This document shows, one piece after another, positions 1 to 6,224 of a stretch of DNA of 24,339 nucleotides (position 1 is the first letter of the stretch; each line of letters starts with the position of its first letter). Both the position numbers and the translations under genes were made by a program. Under the pieces are notes generated by a model that saw only the letters and a program-made list of their open reading frames with translations, ran no database searches and was not told the DNA's origin. The DNA is from CAG-791 sp963658405 (lineage in GTDB: Bacteria; Bacillota; Clostridia; Lachnospirales; Lachnospiraceae): positions 1-24,339 of the forward strand of contig CAVKQI010000027.1 of NCBI GenBank assembly GCA_963658405.1, in the 5' to 3' direction.

Positions 1-4
1 AACT

Positions 5-97
5 CGATTGATGACGTAAACGTCATCAATTCGCAATCACATCGGAGAATTCGCCTTCGCGAAATTCTCCTCGTGTTGCCGCAATAAATTGCGGCAG
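5..97 (+). repeat. Intergenic three-hairpin repeat element, copy 1 (H1-H2-H3)
   Basis: Three consecutive hairpins fill the leader of the first gene. H1 (8-29) has arms TTGATGACGT and ACGTCATCAA around an AA loop. H2 (44-70) has arms GGAGAATTCGC and GCGAAATTCTCC around loop CTTC, with one bulged T. H3 (76-97) has core arms TGCCGCAA and TTGCGGCA around loop TAAA. Bases 36-75 recur without change at 6075-6114, and H3 recurs there with compensating changes. H3 ends a few bases before the ribosome binding site of the 78-aa gene, so the element is probably transcribed. The window edge cuts off anything further upstream. I do not recognise a named RNA or repeat family; it may be a structured leader, an RNA processing site or a small non-autonomous mobile element. 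Confidence 0.8.
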
Positions 98-109
98 AAA
101 GGAAGAAGT

Positions 110-346
110 ATGAAAGTAGAAAATATCAGAGACATCAAGAAATTCTTTCAGGTGGTGGACAGCTGCAAGGGCAAGGTGGAGCTGGTGACCGACGAGGGCG
201 ACAGACTGAACTTAAAGTCCAAGCTGTCTCAGTATGTGTCCCTGGCAAACTGCTTCTCTGACGGACAGGTCAAGGAGCTGGATATCGTGGCTTATGAGCC
301 CGAGGATACCCAGAGACTGATCGACTTCATGATGACACAGGATTGA
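110..346 (+). CDS. Conserved-looking small acidic protein of unknown function (78 aa)
   Basis: This short protein begins MKVENIRDIKKFFQVVD and ends DTQRLIDFMMTQD. It has no signal peptide, membrane segment or cysteine motif. It is soluble-looking and acidic, with two predicted helices flanking a beta-rich middle (KGKVELVTDEGDRLNLKSK). The start is the ATG at 110, preceded by a purine-rich ribosome binding site (AAAGGAAG) at 98-105; an in-frame TTG at 89 lies inside hairpin H3 and is rejected. Coding is supported by this site, by sensible codon use and by a terminator-like structure downstream. I do not recognise the family and assign no function. The neighbours (a CPBP protease downstream, nothing visible upstream) do not help. 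The structured repeat in its leader could affect expression, which is inference. Confidence 0.72.
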   Translation: MKVENIRDIKKFFQVVDSCKGKVELVTDEGDRLNLKSKLSQYVSLANCFSDGQVKELDIVAYEPEDTQRLIDFMMTQD

Positions 347-375
347 TTTCCGACGGGAGTATGAAACAGAAATAA

Positions 376-413
376 CGGCATTCCGGAGCGCAGACGGCTG
401 CGCGCAGATGCCG
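376..413 (+). other. Nested hairpin in the intergenic RNA downstream of the small gene
   Basis: Outer arms CGGCAT (376-381) and ATGCCG (408-413) enclose a perfect inner hairpin, GCGCAG (388-393) and CTGCGC (398-403), with loop ACGG. It sits between the stop codon of the 78-aa gene and the long terminator hairpin. Together they make about 110 nt of strongly folded RNA that could be a small RNA or a 3-prime-UTR structure. I could not match it to 6S RNA, the signal recognition particle RNA, a T-box or a riboswitch by eye. Confidence 0.45.
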
Positions 414-420
414 GACAAAG

Positions 421-486
421 AGAGGAGAGGTTACACCGCAGGCCCGTGGCTTTGCTTTATGTTCGGGTGGAAGCCTCTCCTTTTTT
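421..486 (+). terminator. Intrinsic terminator with an unusually long, interrupted stem
   Basis: The base stem pairs GGAGAGG (424-430) with CCTCTCC (474-480). It continues as TT/AA and CACC (434-437) with GGTG (466-469), and the apical loop region is about 28 nt. A run of six T follows at 481-486, and the preceding A/G bases (421-423) can pair with the first Ts. It probably ends the transcript of the 78-aa gene, 58 nt before the CPBP protease. Because of its length it could also act as a conditional attenuator for the protease gene, but I see no alternative antiterminator pairing I would defend. Confidence 0.75.
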
Positions 487-543
487 AGACTTCATCAAAT
501 GTGCCGCCCGGACAGTGGCTGCGGCAGCTGATGGTGAAAAGGG

Positions 544-1656
544 GTGAGAGAATTGACGAGCAAAAAGGCAGGCTGTGTATTCTTTCTGGCTGTTTTGCTG
601 CATATCGTGATGGTGCTGATCCTGGCAGTAGTGGGGGCGATTTTTCCTGTCGTATATAATCTGTATCCATCCACACTGATCGCACAGGGCGCTTTTTTTC
701 TGCCGATGCTGATTTTTGCGCTCTGCACACCGGCTTATTTTTCGGAGATGTTTCCCTTTAAGAGGATTCGGGTGGGGACGGTTTTCCTCTCCCTGCTGGT
801 CCTGGTATTGATCTATCCGCTCATTTCTCTGGTAAACGGCATATCCCTGCTCTTTACAGAAAATGCGACGCAGACGTTGGTGACGGATGCTTCTACGACG
901 CCTATGTGGCAGATGATCCTGCTGCTGGGACTGATCGCGCCCTTTATAGAGGAGTGCACTTTCCGGGGCTATATCTTCGGATGCCTGCGCAGCAGCGGCA
1001 GGAAGAAAACCGCGATTTTCTTTTCTGCTCTGCTCTTTGGCCTGATCCATCTGAACGTGAATCAGTTCAGCTATACCTTTGTGATGGGGCTGTTTCTGGC
1101 CATGATGACGGAGGCTGCGGGGAGTCTCTGGCCGGCCCTTCTGATGCATGTCTGCTTTAATATACGTGAAGTAGTGGGCCTGTATACGGTACAGACGGAA
1201 ACCGACGAAGCAAAGGATGCCCTTAGCACCCTGCTTGCGGGAAATGGATGGGACACAGAATGGGAGTCCCTGGTGAGCTTCCTGGCGAATGTTTCCCCTG
1301 TAGTCCTTCTGGTGATGCAGGTGCTGGCAGCTGTTGTGGGGACAGTGCTGGCGGTGCTGCTGGTGAGGGCGACAGCCGGACTGGAAAAGAAGGCGCGGAC
1401 GGCAAGGGCGGCAAAGGCAGCAGGCGCCGCAGCCGAAAAGAATACGGCGAGCGCTGCAGTCAAAGAAAACAGAGAAAATGCCGGTGATACAGCCGATGCC
1501 GGAAAGGAAAGCGGACAGCTGACCGGAGAATCCTGCGTGCAGGGAGCCGGGATGAAAAGAAAAGCCGGTCCTGTGCTGAATCTGCCTTTACTGCTGGGCA
1601 TCCTGCTGGCGGCAGGCTATATGACGTTCAACGAACTGATCCTGATGCAGTATTAA
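544..1656 (+). CDS. CPBP family (CAAX/Rce1-like) intramembrane glutamic protease
   Basis: This is a multi-pass membrane protein of the CPBP/ABI family, which includes bacterial homologues of eukaryotic CAAX prenyl endopeptidases. The family motifs are present: EExxxR (E136, E137, R141), the following FGLIH with H169, and the late HVCFN motif with H202 and N206. These are the predicted active-site residues, placed in the membrane. About eight hydrophobic segments are visible. Unusually for the family, the catalytic core is followed by another membrane segment, a roughly 80-residue Ala/Lys/Glu-rich low-complexity stretch (residues about 278-345), and a final hydrophobic helix ending ILMQY. The start is GTG 544; TTG 553, with GGTGA five bases upstream, is an equally possible start. 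The substrate is unknown; family members process peptides, give bacteriocin self-immunity or tune membrane proteins. No peptide-toxin gene is nearby, so a housekeeping membrane role is as likely. Confidence 0.88.
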   Translation: MRELTSKKAGCVFFLAVLLHIVMVLILAVVGAIFPVVYNLYPSTLIAQGAFFLPMLIFALCTPAYFSEMFPFKRIRVGTVFLSLLVLVLIYPLISLVNGISLLFTENATQTLVTDASTTPMWQMILLLGLIAPFIEECTFRGYIFGCLRSSGRKKTAIFFSALLFGLIHLNVNQFSYTFVMGLFLAMMTEAAGSLWPALLMHVCFNIREVVGLYTVQTETDEAKDALSTLLAGNGWDTEWESLVSFLANVSPVVLLVMQVLAAVVGTVLAVLLVRATAGLEKKARTARAAKAAGAAAEKNTASAAVKENRENAGDTADAGKESGQLTGESCVQGAGMKRKAGPVLNLPLLLGILLAAGYMTFNELILMQY

Positions 1657-1826
1657 AGAATGCAGCTTTGTGGTAAATATACACAAAAATTTCAGGAAAT
1701 TTTATGGATTTTTATTCTGGGGTGCTTTACAATTAAATTATGACGGAAGTGCCGGTAAATCTGCTTGGGGAGTAACATCAGGATTTCCGGTGCATGGATG
1801 GGTTGATCAGCAGAAAGCGTGGGGAA

Positions 1827-2918
1827 ATGATATCTAATCAGATTTTGCAGAGTACCGTTGACGGCATCAGGGAGATTTCGCATGTAGAGCTGGCGATTAT
1901 GGAGAGCGAAGGCCGGGAGGTGGTTTCCACCGCACCGGGGTTCGGAGAGGCTGCAGAGGCAGTCATTCGTTTCGTGGAATCCCAGGCTGACACCCAGGAG
2001 GCAGGCGGTTATCAGTTTTTCAAGATTTTTGACGAAGGACAGCTGGAGTTCGTGTTGGTGCTGCGGGGAGCGCCGGAGAATTCCTTAATGATCGGCCGTA
2101 TGGCGGCTTTTCAGATCAAAGGATTGATCAGCGCCTTTAAAGAGCGCTATGATAAAGACAGCTTTATCAAAAACCTGTTGTTAGACAATCTGCTTCTGGT
2201 AGATATCTACGGCAGAGCCAAAAAGCTCCATATCCCGGCAGAGCAGGAGCGCGTCTCTCTGCTGGTCGAGACAGCGGCGCCGGATCCGGACGGGGCGACC
2301 CTGGAGGCGATGCAGGCCTTTGTGGGAAGCGGCAGCGCGGATTTTGTCACCTCGGTAGATGAAAACAGTGTGGTCCTGGTAAAGGATCTGGGAGAAGGCA
2401 GCCGGCAGAAGGATATCCAGAAAGTGGCAGCGGCTGTGCAGAAGCACCTGGCCCAGAGCGGCATCCAGGGCGTGCGCATTGCCTACGGCACTGTGGTAGG
2501 TGAGTTAAAGGAAGTCAGCCGTTCCTATAAGGAAGCCAGAATGGCTCTGGACGTCAGTCGGATTTTCTTTGAAGACCGCACCATTGTGGCCTATAATGAA
2601 CTGGGCATCGGGCGCCTGATCTATCAGCTGCCCATTCCTCTGTGCAAGATGTTTATCCGGGAGATCTTCAAGGGAAAGAATCCGGATGACTTCGACGAGG
2701 AGACCCTGACCACCATCAATAAGTTTTTTGAGAACAGTCTGAATGTCTCAGAGACCTCCAGACAGCTCTTTATCCACAGAAATACCCTGGTCTACCGTCT
2801 GGACAAGCTCCTTAAGAGCACGGGACTGGACCTGCGGGTCTTTGAGGATGCGATCACCTTTAAGATCGCTCTGATGGTCGTAAAATACATGAAGTATATG
2901 GAATCCTATGAATACTGA
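1827..2918 (+). CDS. PucR/CdaR-type (sugar diacid regulator-like) transcriptional regulator
   Basis: This 363-aa cytoplasmic regulator has three parts: an N-terminal domain resembling the sugar-diacid recognition region (residues 1 to about 120), a degenerate GGDEF-like middle (about 125-260), and a C-terminal PucR-type helix-turn-helix. The HTH lies near residues 306-335 and carries the typical NVSETSRQLFIHRNTLVYRL pattern, in which IHRNTLxYRL is the family hallmark. The chosen start (MISNQILQ) fits family N termini and has GGGG just upstream; an in-frame ATG at 1794 would add 11 residues but has a weaker site. Relatives control uptake and breakdown of sugar diacids, purines or amino acids. 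No metabolic target gene is adjacent, so the regulon and effector cannot be named. The gene stands alone and is followed by a strong hairpin at 3041-3074. It should not be confused with the c-di-AMP regulator CdaR (YbbR) later in the window. Confidence 0.85.
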   Translation: MISNQILQSTVDGIREISHVELAIMESEGREVVSTAPGFGEAAEAVIRFVESQADTQEAGGYQFFKIFDEGQLEFVLVLRGAPENSLMIGRMAAFQIKGLISAFKERYDKDSFIKNLLLDNLLLVDIYGRAKKLHIPAEQERVSLLVETAAPDPDGATLEAMQAFVGSGSADFVTSVDENSVVLVKDLGEGSRQKDIQKVAAAVQKHLAQSGIQGVRIAYGTVVGELKEVSRSYKEARMALDVSRIFFEDRTIVAYNELGIGRLIYQLPIPLCKMFIREIFKGKNPDDFDEETLTTINKFFENSLNVSETSRQLFIHRNTLVYRLDKLLKSTGLDLRVFEDAITFKIALMVVKYMKYMESYEY

Positions 2919-3040
2919 TCCGGGCAGCGGGATTTGTGCAGAGTCTGTACAGAGGCTTTGGATCAGCATGGATGCAGCGGCAGAAAACGTTAAGAATACG
3001 GCGGTAAGCCGCGATTTGAGAAAACGATGAATACCAATGG

Positions 3041-3074
3041 AATACGCAGAGCGCCGAAGGGGGCTCTGCGTATT
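3041..3074 (+). terminator. Perfect 12-bp hairpin after the PucR-type regulator, possible terminator
   Basis: AATACGCAGAGC (3041-3052) pairs perfectly with GCTCTGCGTATT (3063-3074) around a ten-base loop. There is no U-tract on either strand: TATTATAG follows on the + strand. It therefore resembles a terminator without a tail, or an RNA processing or protecting stem, between the regulator and ftsE. Confidence 0.5.
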
Positions 3075-3115
3075 ATAGCGAACAGGCAATCTGTGCGGGA
3101 AGTACAGCAATACAG

Positions 3116-3131
3116 CCGCAGTGCGCTGCGG
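3116..3131 (+). other. Short hairpin immediately upstream of the ftsE ribosome binding site
   Basis: CCGCAG (3116-3121) and CTGCGG (3126-3131) pair around loop TGCG. They are followed by TTTT and then GGAGG (3136-3140), the ribosome binding site for ftsE. The position and stem resemble hairpin H3 of the repeat element (GCCGCAA/TTGCGGC), but the loop differs. It could be a leader stem or a weak terminator; shared ancestry with H3 is not established. Confidence 0.4.
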
Positions 3132-3145
3132 TTTTGGAGGTATCA

Positions 3146-3874
3146 ATGAGGAAGAACAGGAGAAGATATGATGTGCCGGAGGATGTAGTCATTTCCATGG
3201 ACCGCGTCTACAAGGCTTATGCCAAGGGGGCGGCTGCATTGAACGGCGTCTCTCTGGACATCAGAAGGGGCGAATTTGTTTTTATCGTGGGAGATTCCGG
3301 CTCCGGCAAGTCTACCCTGATCAAGCTCCTGCTCCGGGAGCTGACGCCTACCAGGGGCAATATCAATGTCCTGGGATATGACCTGAATACCATCAAGCAC
3401 CGGAAGATACCGAAGTTCCGCCGGAACCTGGGTATCGTATTCCAGGATTTCCGTCTGTTAAAGGACCGCAATGTCTACGAAAACGTGGCCTTTGCGCAGC
3501 GGATCATTCAGGTCTCCTCTGCCAATATCAAGCGCAATGTGCCCAGCATCCTGGCTACCGTGGGACTGGCTGATAAGTATAAGAGCAAGCCTTCCCAGCT
3601 CTCCGGCGGTGAGCAGCAGCGTGTGGCTTTGGCCAGAGCACTGGTAAACAGACCGTTGATCCTGCTGGCCGATGAGCCTACGGGCAATCTGGACCCCCGG
3701 AATTCCTGGGAGATCATGAACCTCCTGGAGCAGGTCAACGAAAACGGCACTACAGTCGTTGTGGTTACCCATAATATGGATATTGTCAATCAGATGAACA
3801 AAAGAGTTATCACGATGAAGCGGGGCGTCATCGTAGACGACGAGGAAGGCGGCGTATACAGCGATGAGGATTAG
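3146..3874 (+). CDS. ftsE: Cell-division ATP-binding protein FtsE
   Basis: FtsE is the ATPase of the FtsEX complex, which passes conformational change across the membrane to switch on peptidoglycan hydrolases at growth or division sites. The 242-aa protein carries Walker A GDSGSGKST (residues 49-57), the ABC signature LSGGEQQR (152-159), Walker B LILLADEP (171-178) and an H-loop histidine (H209, VVTHN). The length is slightly above the usual 220-230 aa because of a basic N-terminal extension (MRKNRRRYDVPEDV), which may help membrane docking. The start at ATG 3146 follows GGAGG at 3136-3140; an upstream in-frame TTG at 3134 overlaps that site and is rejected. The stop overlaps the ftsX start by 11 nt, implying coupled translation and balanced stoichiometry. 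FtsE cannot be mistaken for a generic ABC ATPase here because ftsX and an M23 hydrolase follow. Confidence 0.96.
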   Translation: MRKNRRRYDVPEDVVISMDRVYKAYAKGAAALNGVSLDIRRGEFVFIVGDSGSGKSTLIKLLLRELTPTRGNINVLGYDLNTIKHRKIPKFRRNLGIVFQDFRLLKDRNVYENVAFAQRIIQVSSANIKRNVPSILATVGLADKYKSKPSQLSGGEQQRVALARALVNRPLILLADEPTGNLDPRNSWEIMNLLEQVNENGTTVVVVTHNMDIVNQMNKRVITMKRGVIVDDEEGGVYSDED

Positions 3875-4760
3875 TACGTTCTTTTATTCCATCGGGCAGG
3901 GCTTTAAAAGCCTGATCCGAAACAAGATGTATACACTGGCATCCGTGGCCACCATCGCGGCGTGCCTCTTTTTATTCGGTCTCTTCTATACCATTATTGC
4001 GGACTTCCAGAACGTAGTGAAATCCGCAGAGGAAGGCGTCTCCGTGACGGTCTTCTTTAATGAGGGTGTGACAGAGGAGCAGATCAACCAGATCAAGATC
4101 GGTCTGGAGGAGCGAAGCGAAGTCTCCAAGGTCATCTACATCTCCGCTGAGGAGGCATGGGATACCTTCAAGCAGGATTATCTGGGAGAATACGCAGACG
4201 GATTTACAGAAAATCCCTTTGAAAATGAGGCAAACCTGGAGATCTACTTAAATGATGTGAGCCAGCAGGGCACGTTGGTGGATTACCTGGAGGGACTGGA
4301 CGAGGTGCGTCTGGTCAACCGCTCGGAGATCACGGCTACGGCCTTGAGCGGTGTCAATAAGCTGATCGCCTACATTTCTGTGGGCATCATCGTGATCCTG
4401 TTCGGCGTTTCCATTTTCCTGATCAGCAATACGGTCATGATGGGTATTTCCGTGCGCCGGGAAGAGATCAATATCATGAAGTATATCGGTGCTACAGACT
4501 TCTTCGTCCGGGCTCCCTTTATCATCGAGGGCGTGATCATCGGTCTGGCGGGTTCCGTGGTGCCGCTGATCATCATTTACTTTATCTACGGAAAGGCCAT
4601 GACGTATTTCGCGGAGCGGTTTTCCATGATCTCACAGCTCATGAATTTCCTCTCCGTGGGAGAGATTTTCCGTACGCTGGTTCCCGTGACGCTGCTCCTT
4701 GGCGTGGGCATAGGCTTCCTGGGCAGCGGACTGACCGTGCGCAAGCACCTGCGTGTCTGA
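3864..4760 (+). CDS. ftsX: Cell-division permease-like protein FtsX
   Basis: FtsX is the membrane partner of FtsE. It does not transport substrate but relays ATP-driven motion to an extracellular hydrolase or activator. The 298 residues show the expected four membrane segments (about 22-45, 168-190, 217-242 and 265-288). A large extracellular loop lies between the first two and is the hydrolase-contacting region in characterised homologues. The C-terminal half has the FtsX/MacB-type fold (NTVMMGISVRREEINIMKYIGA). The ATG lies inside the end of ftsE, and the stop TGA overlaps the ATG of the following M23 gene by one base. The three genes are therefore one translationally coupled unit, matching the FtsEX-CwlO, FtsEX-EnvC and FtsEX-PcsB modules of other bacteria. 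Confidence 0.96.
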   Translation: MRISTFFYSIGQGFKSLIRNKMYTLASVATIAACLFLFGLFYTIIADFQNVVKSAEEGVSVTVFFNEGVTEEQINQIKIGLEERSEVSKVIYISAEEAWDTFKQDYLGEYADGFTENPFENEANLEIYLNDVSQQGTLVDYLEGLDEVRLVNRSEITATALSGVNKLIAYISVGIIVILFGVSIFLISNTVMMGISVRREEINIMKYIGATDFFVRAPFIIEGVIIGLAGSVVPLIIIYFIYGKAMTYFAERFSMISQLMNFLSVGEIFRTLVPVTLLLGVGIGFLGSGLTVRKHLRV

Positions 4761-5998
4761 TGATGGGGCGGCGCAGAAAACAGAAATTGCATAAGCCGGG
4801 AAAAGCAGCGGCGATCCTTCTCTCTCTGACCCTGGCGGCCGGCGCAGCAGCAGTGCCGGCGCGGGCAGAGGAACTGACCAATGACAGCATACGCCAGAAG
4901 GAGGCTTCCATTCAGTCTGCCAAGCAGGAACGGCAGCAGATGCAGTCCAGTTTAAGTGATCTGAAAAAGGTCAAGGAGCAGCTCCAGGCTTCCAAGAATA
5001 ATCTGCAGTCCTACATCAGTGAGCTGGATTCCAACCTGACGCAGATGCAGGCCAATATCGACGAGCTCAAGACGAAGATCTCCGAGAAGGAAGAGGAGAT
5101 CCAGCAGGCCGAGGAGGATCTGCAGGAGGCGGAAGAGGAGCAGGAAGCCCAATACCAGGCCATGGTCAAGCGCATGTGCTTTATGTACGAGCGGGGAGAG
5201 GAGACCTACCTGGAGCTCTTCATGGAGGCCAAAAGCTTCGGTGAGATGCTGAACCGGGCTAATTACATTGAGCAGGTGACCGCCTATGACCGGAAAAAGC
5301 TGGAGGAATACGCACAGCAGGTAAAGCTGGTAGAGGTCACCAGACAGGCACTCAAGGAAGAGAAGGAGACGCTGGATACAGCGAAGGAAGAAGTGGAGCA
5401 GGAGCAGGCCAACATGGAAAGCCTGCTGGCGGAAAAGAAGACCCAGATGGCTAGTGTCGAGGATGATCTGGAGGGTCAGAACGCCACCATCGCCGAATAT
5501 GAGGCTCAAGTGGCCCAGCAGAATGCGGAGATTTCCGCGCTGGAGTCTGCCGTAGCCTCCGAAAAAGCCCAGCTTGCCGCAGAGAATCAGCGGCACTATA
5601 ATGGCGGTATATTTACCTGGCCGGCACCTTCGTATACCTATATATCTTCAGAATTCGGCTACCGGACTCATCCGATCTACGGAGACCAGCGTTTCCACAA
5701 TGGTCTGGATATGGCAGCTCCCGGGGGATCCCCGATTCTGGCGGCTTACGACGGCACGGTAGTGGCTGCGGCATACAGCAGCTCCATGGGCAATTATATT
5801 ATGATCGATCACGGAGACGGATTGTACACGATCTACATGCATGCTTCGGCACTGTACGTCTCCAAAGGCCAGAGCGTCACAAAGGGACAGCAGATCGCTG
5901 CCGTGGGCAGCACCGGAAATTCCACAGGCAATCACCTGCATTTCTCGGTGAGGCTGAACGGCTCCTATGTAAGCCCCTGGAATTATCTTGGCAAGTGA
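4760..5998 (+). CDS. Secreted coiled-coil M23 (LytM) peptidoglycan hydrolase or activator, probable FtsEX effector
   Basis: This is an exported murein endopeptidase or amidase activator of the EnvC/NlpD/CwlO-like type (412 aa). The signal peptide has a basic start, a hydrophobic core (AAAILLSLTLAAGAAAV) and an ARA cleavage site near residue 36. Residues about 38-270 form long Glu/Gln/Lys-rich coiled coils, expected to bind the FtsX loop and hold the enzyme inactive. The M23 domain occupies about 285-410 and keeps the metal ligands H313, D317 (HNGLD) and H394 (HLH), plus the catalytic histidine H361 (IYMHASAL). Unlike E. coli EnvC, whose LytM domain is degenerate, this one looks catalytically intact. 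The start overlaps the ftsX stop by one base. Direct control by FtsEX is inferred from gene order and architecture; whether it serves division or elongation cannot be told from sequence. Confidence 0.92.
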   Translation: MMGRRRKQKLHKPGKAAAILLSLTLAAGAAAVPARAEELTNDSIRQKEASIQSAKQERQQMQSSLSDLKKVKEQLQASKNNLQSYISELDSNLTQMQANIDELKTKISEKEEEIQQAEEDLQEAEEEQEAQYQAMVKRMCFMYERGEETYLELFMEAKSFGEMLNRANYIEQVTAYDRKKLEEYAQQVKLVEVTRQALKEEKETLDTAKEEVEQEQANMESLLAEKKTQMASVEDDLEGQNATIAEYEAQVAQQNAEISALESAVASEKAQLAAENQRHYNGGIFTWPAPSYTYISSEFGYRTHPIYGDQRFHNGLDMAAPGGSPILAAYDGTVVAAAYSSSMGNYIMIDHGDGLYTIYMHASALYVSKGQSVTKGQQIAAVGSTGNSTGNHLHFSVRLNGSYVSPWNYLGK

Positions 5999-6002
5999 TG
6001 GA

Positions 6003-6136
6003 ATAAGTTCAAAAGAAATGCTTGATAGCATTTCTTTTAAACACCACTGATGCCGCAAGCGTCATCTGTGGGTGATCACATCGGAGAATTCGCCTTCGCG
6101 AAATTCTCCTCGTGCTGCCACAGTAAACTGTGGCAG
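6003..6136 (+). repeat. Intergenic repeat element, copy 2 (H0-H1-H2-H3, complete)
   Basis: This is the fullest copy of the element. H0 (6011-6038) has 12-bp arms AAAAGAAATGCT and AGCATTTCTTTT around loop TGAT. H1 (6044-6071) contains GATG, a mismatch, CGC, loop AA, GCG, a mismatch and CATC, flanked by CCAC/GTGG. H2 (6083-6109) lies within bases 6075-6114, which are identical to 36-75. H3 (6115-6136) has arms CTGCCACAG and CTGTGGCAG around TAAA. Against copy 1, H3 shows a G-C to A-T and an A-T to G-C exchange at paired positions, plus a T-G to C-G change, so pairing is preserved while sequence drifts. It begins five bases after the M23 stop codon. Confidence 0.88.
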
Positions 6137-6140
6137 GGAG

Positions 6141-6205
6141 ATAAGTTCAAAAGAAATGCTCGAGAGCATTTCTTTTAAACACCACAGATGCCGCATGCGT
6201 CATCT
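6141..6205 (+). repeat. Partial second copy of the repeat element (H0-H1 half)
   Basis: These 65 bases repeat 6003-6067 with four substitutions, at an offset of 138 nt. H0 keeps its perfect 12-bp stem (6149-6160 with 6165-6176) while the loop changes from TGAT to CGAG. H1 follows with loop AT instead of AA. The half-copy abuts the end of H3 of copy 2 after GGAG and ends about 20 nt before the ctpA start codon. The H0-H1-H2-H3-H0-H1 order suggests tandem duplication or a chain of modules. Confidence 0.88.
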
Positions 6206-6224
6206 ACGGCAAAGAGAGGAAATT

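Noticed and set aside
424..486. T-box or other amino-acid riboswitch, because of GGGTGG near 465
   Set aside because: The GGGTGG lies on the 3-prime side of the terminator stem rather than in an antiterminator bulge, and no Stem I or specifier loop is present; the downstream gene is not an aminoacyl-tRNA or amino-acid gene.
1724..1745. Promoter for the PucR-type regulator (TACAAT near 1728)
   Set aside because: A -10-like hexamer exists, but no -35 at 16-19 nt spacing and no extended -10 could be found, so it was not listed.
6072..6224. Upstream in-frame extension of ctpA through the repeat array
   Set aside because: The frame is open, but the sequence is the hairpin repeat, and ATG 6225 has its own ribosome binding site followed by a normal membrane-anchor N terminus.
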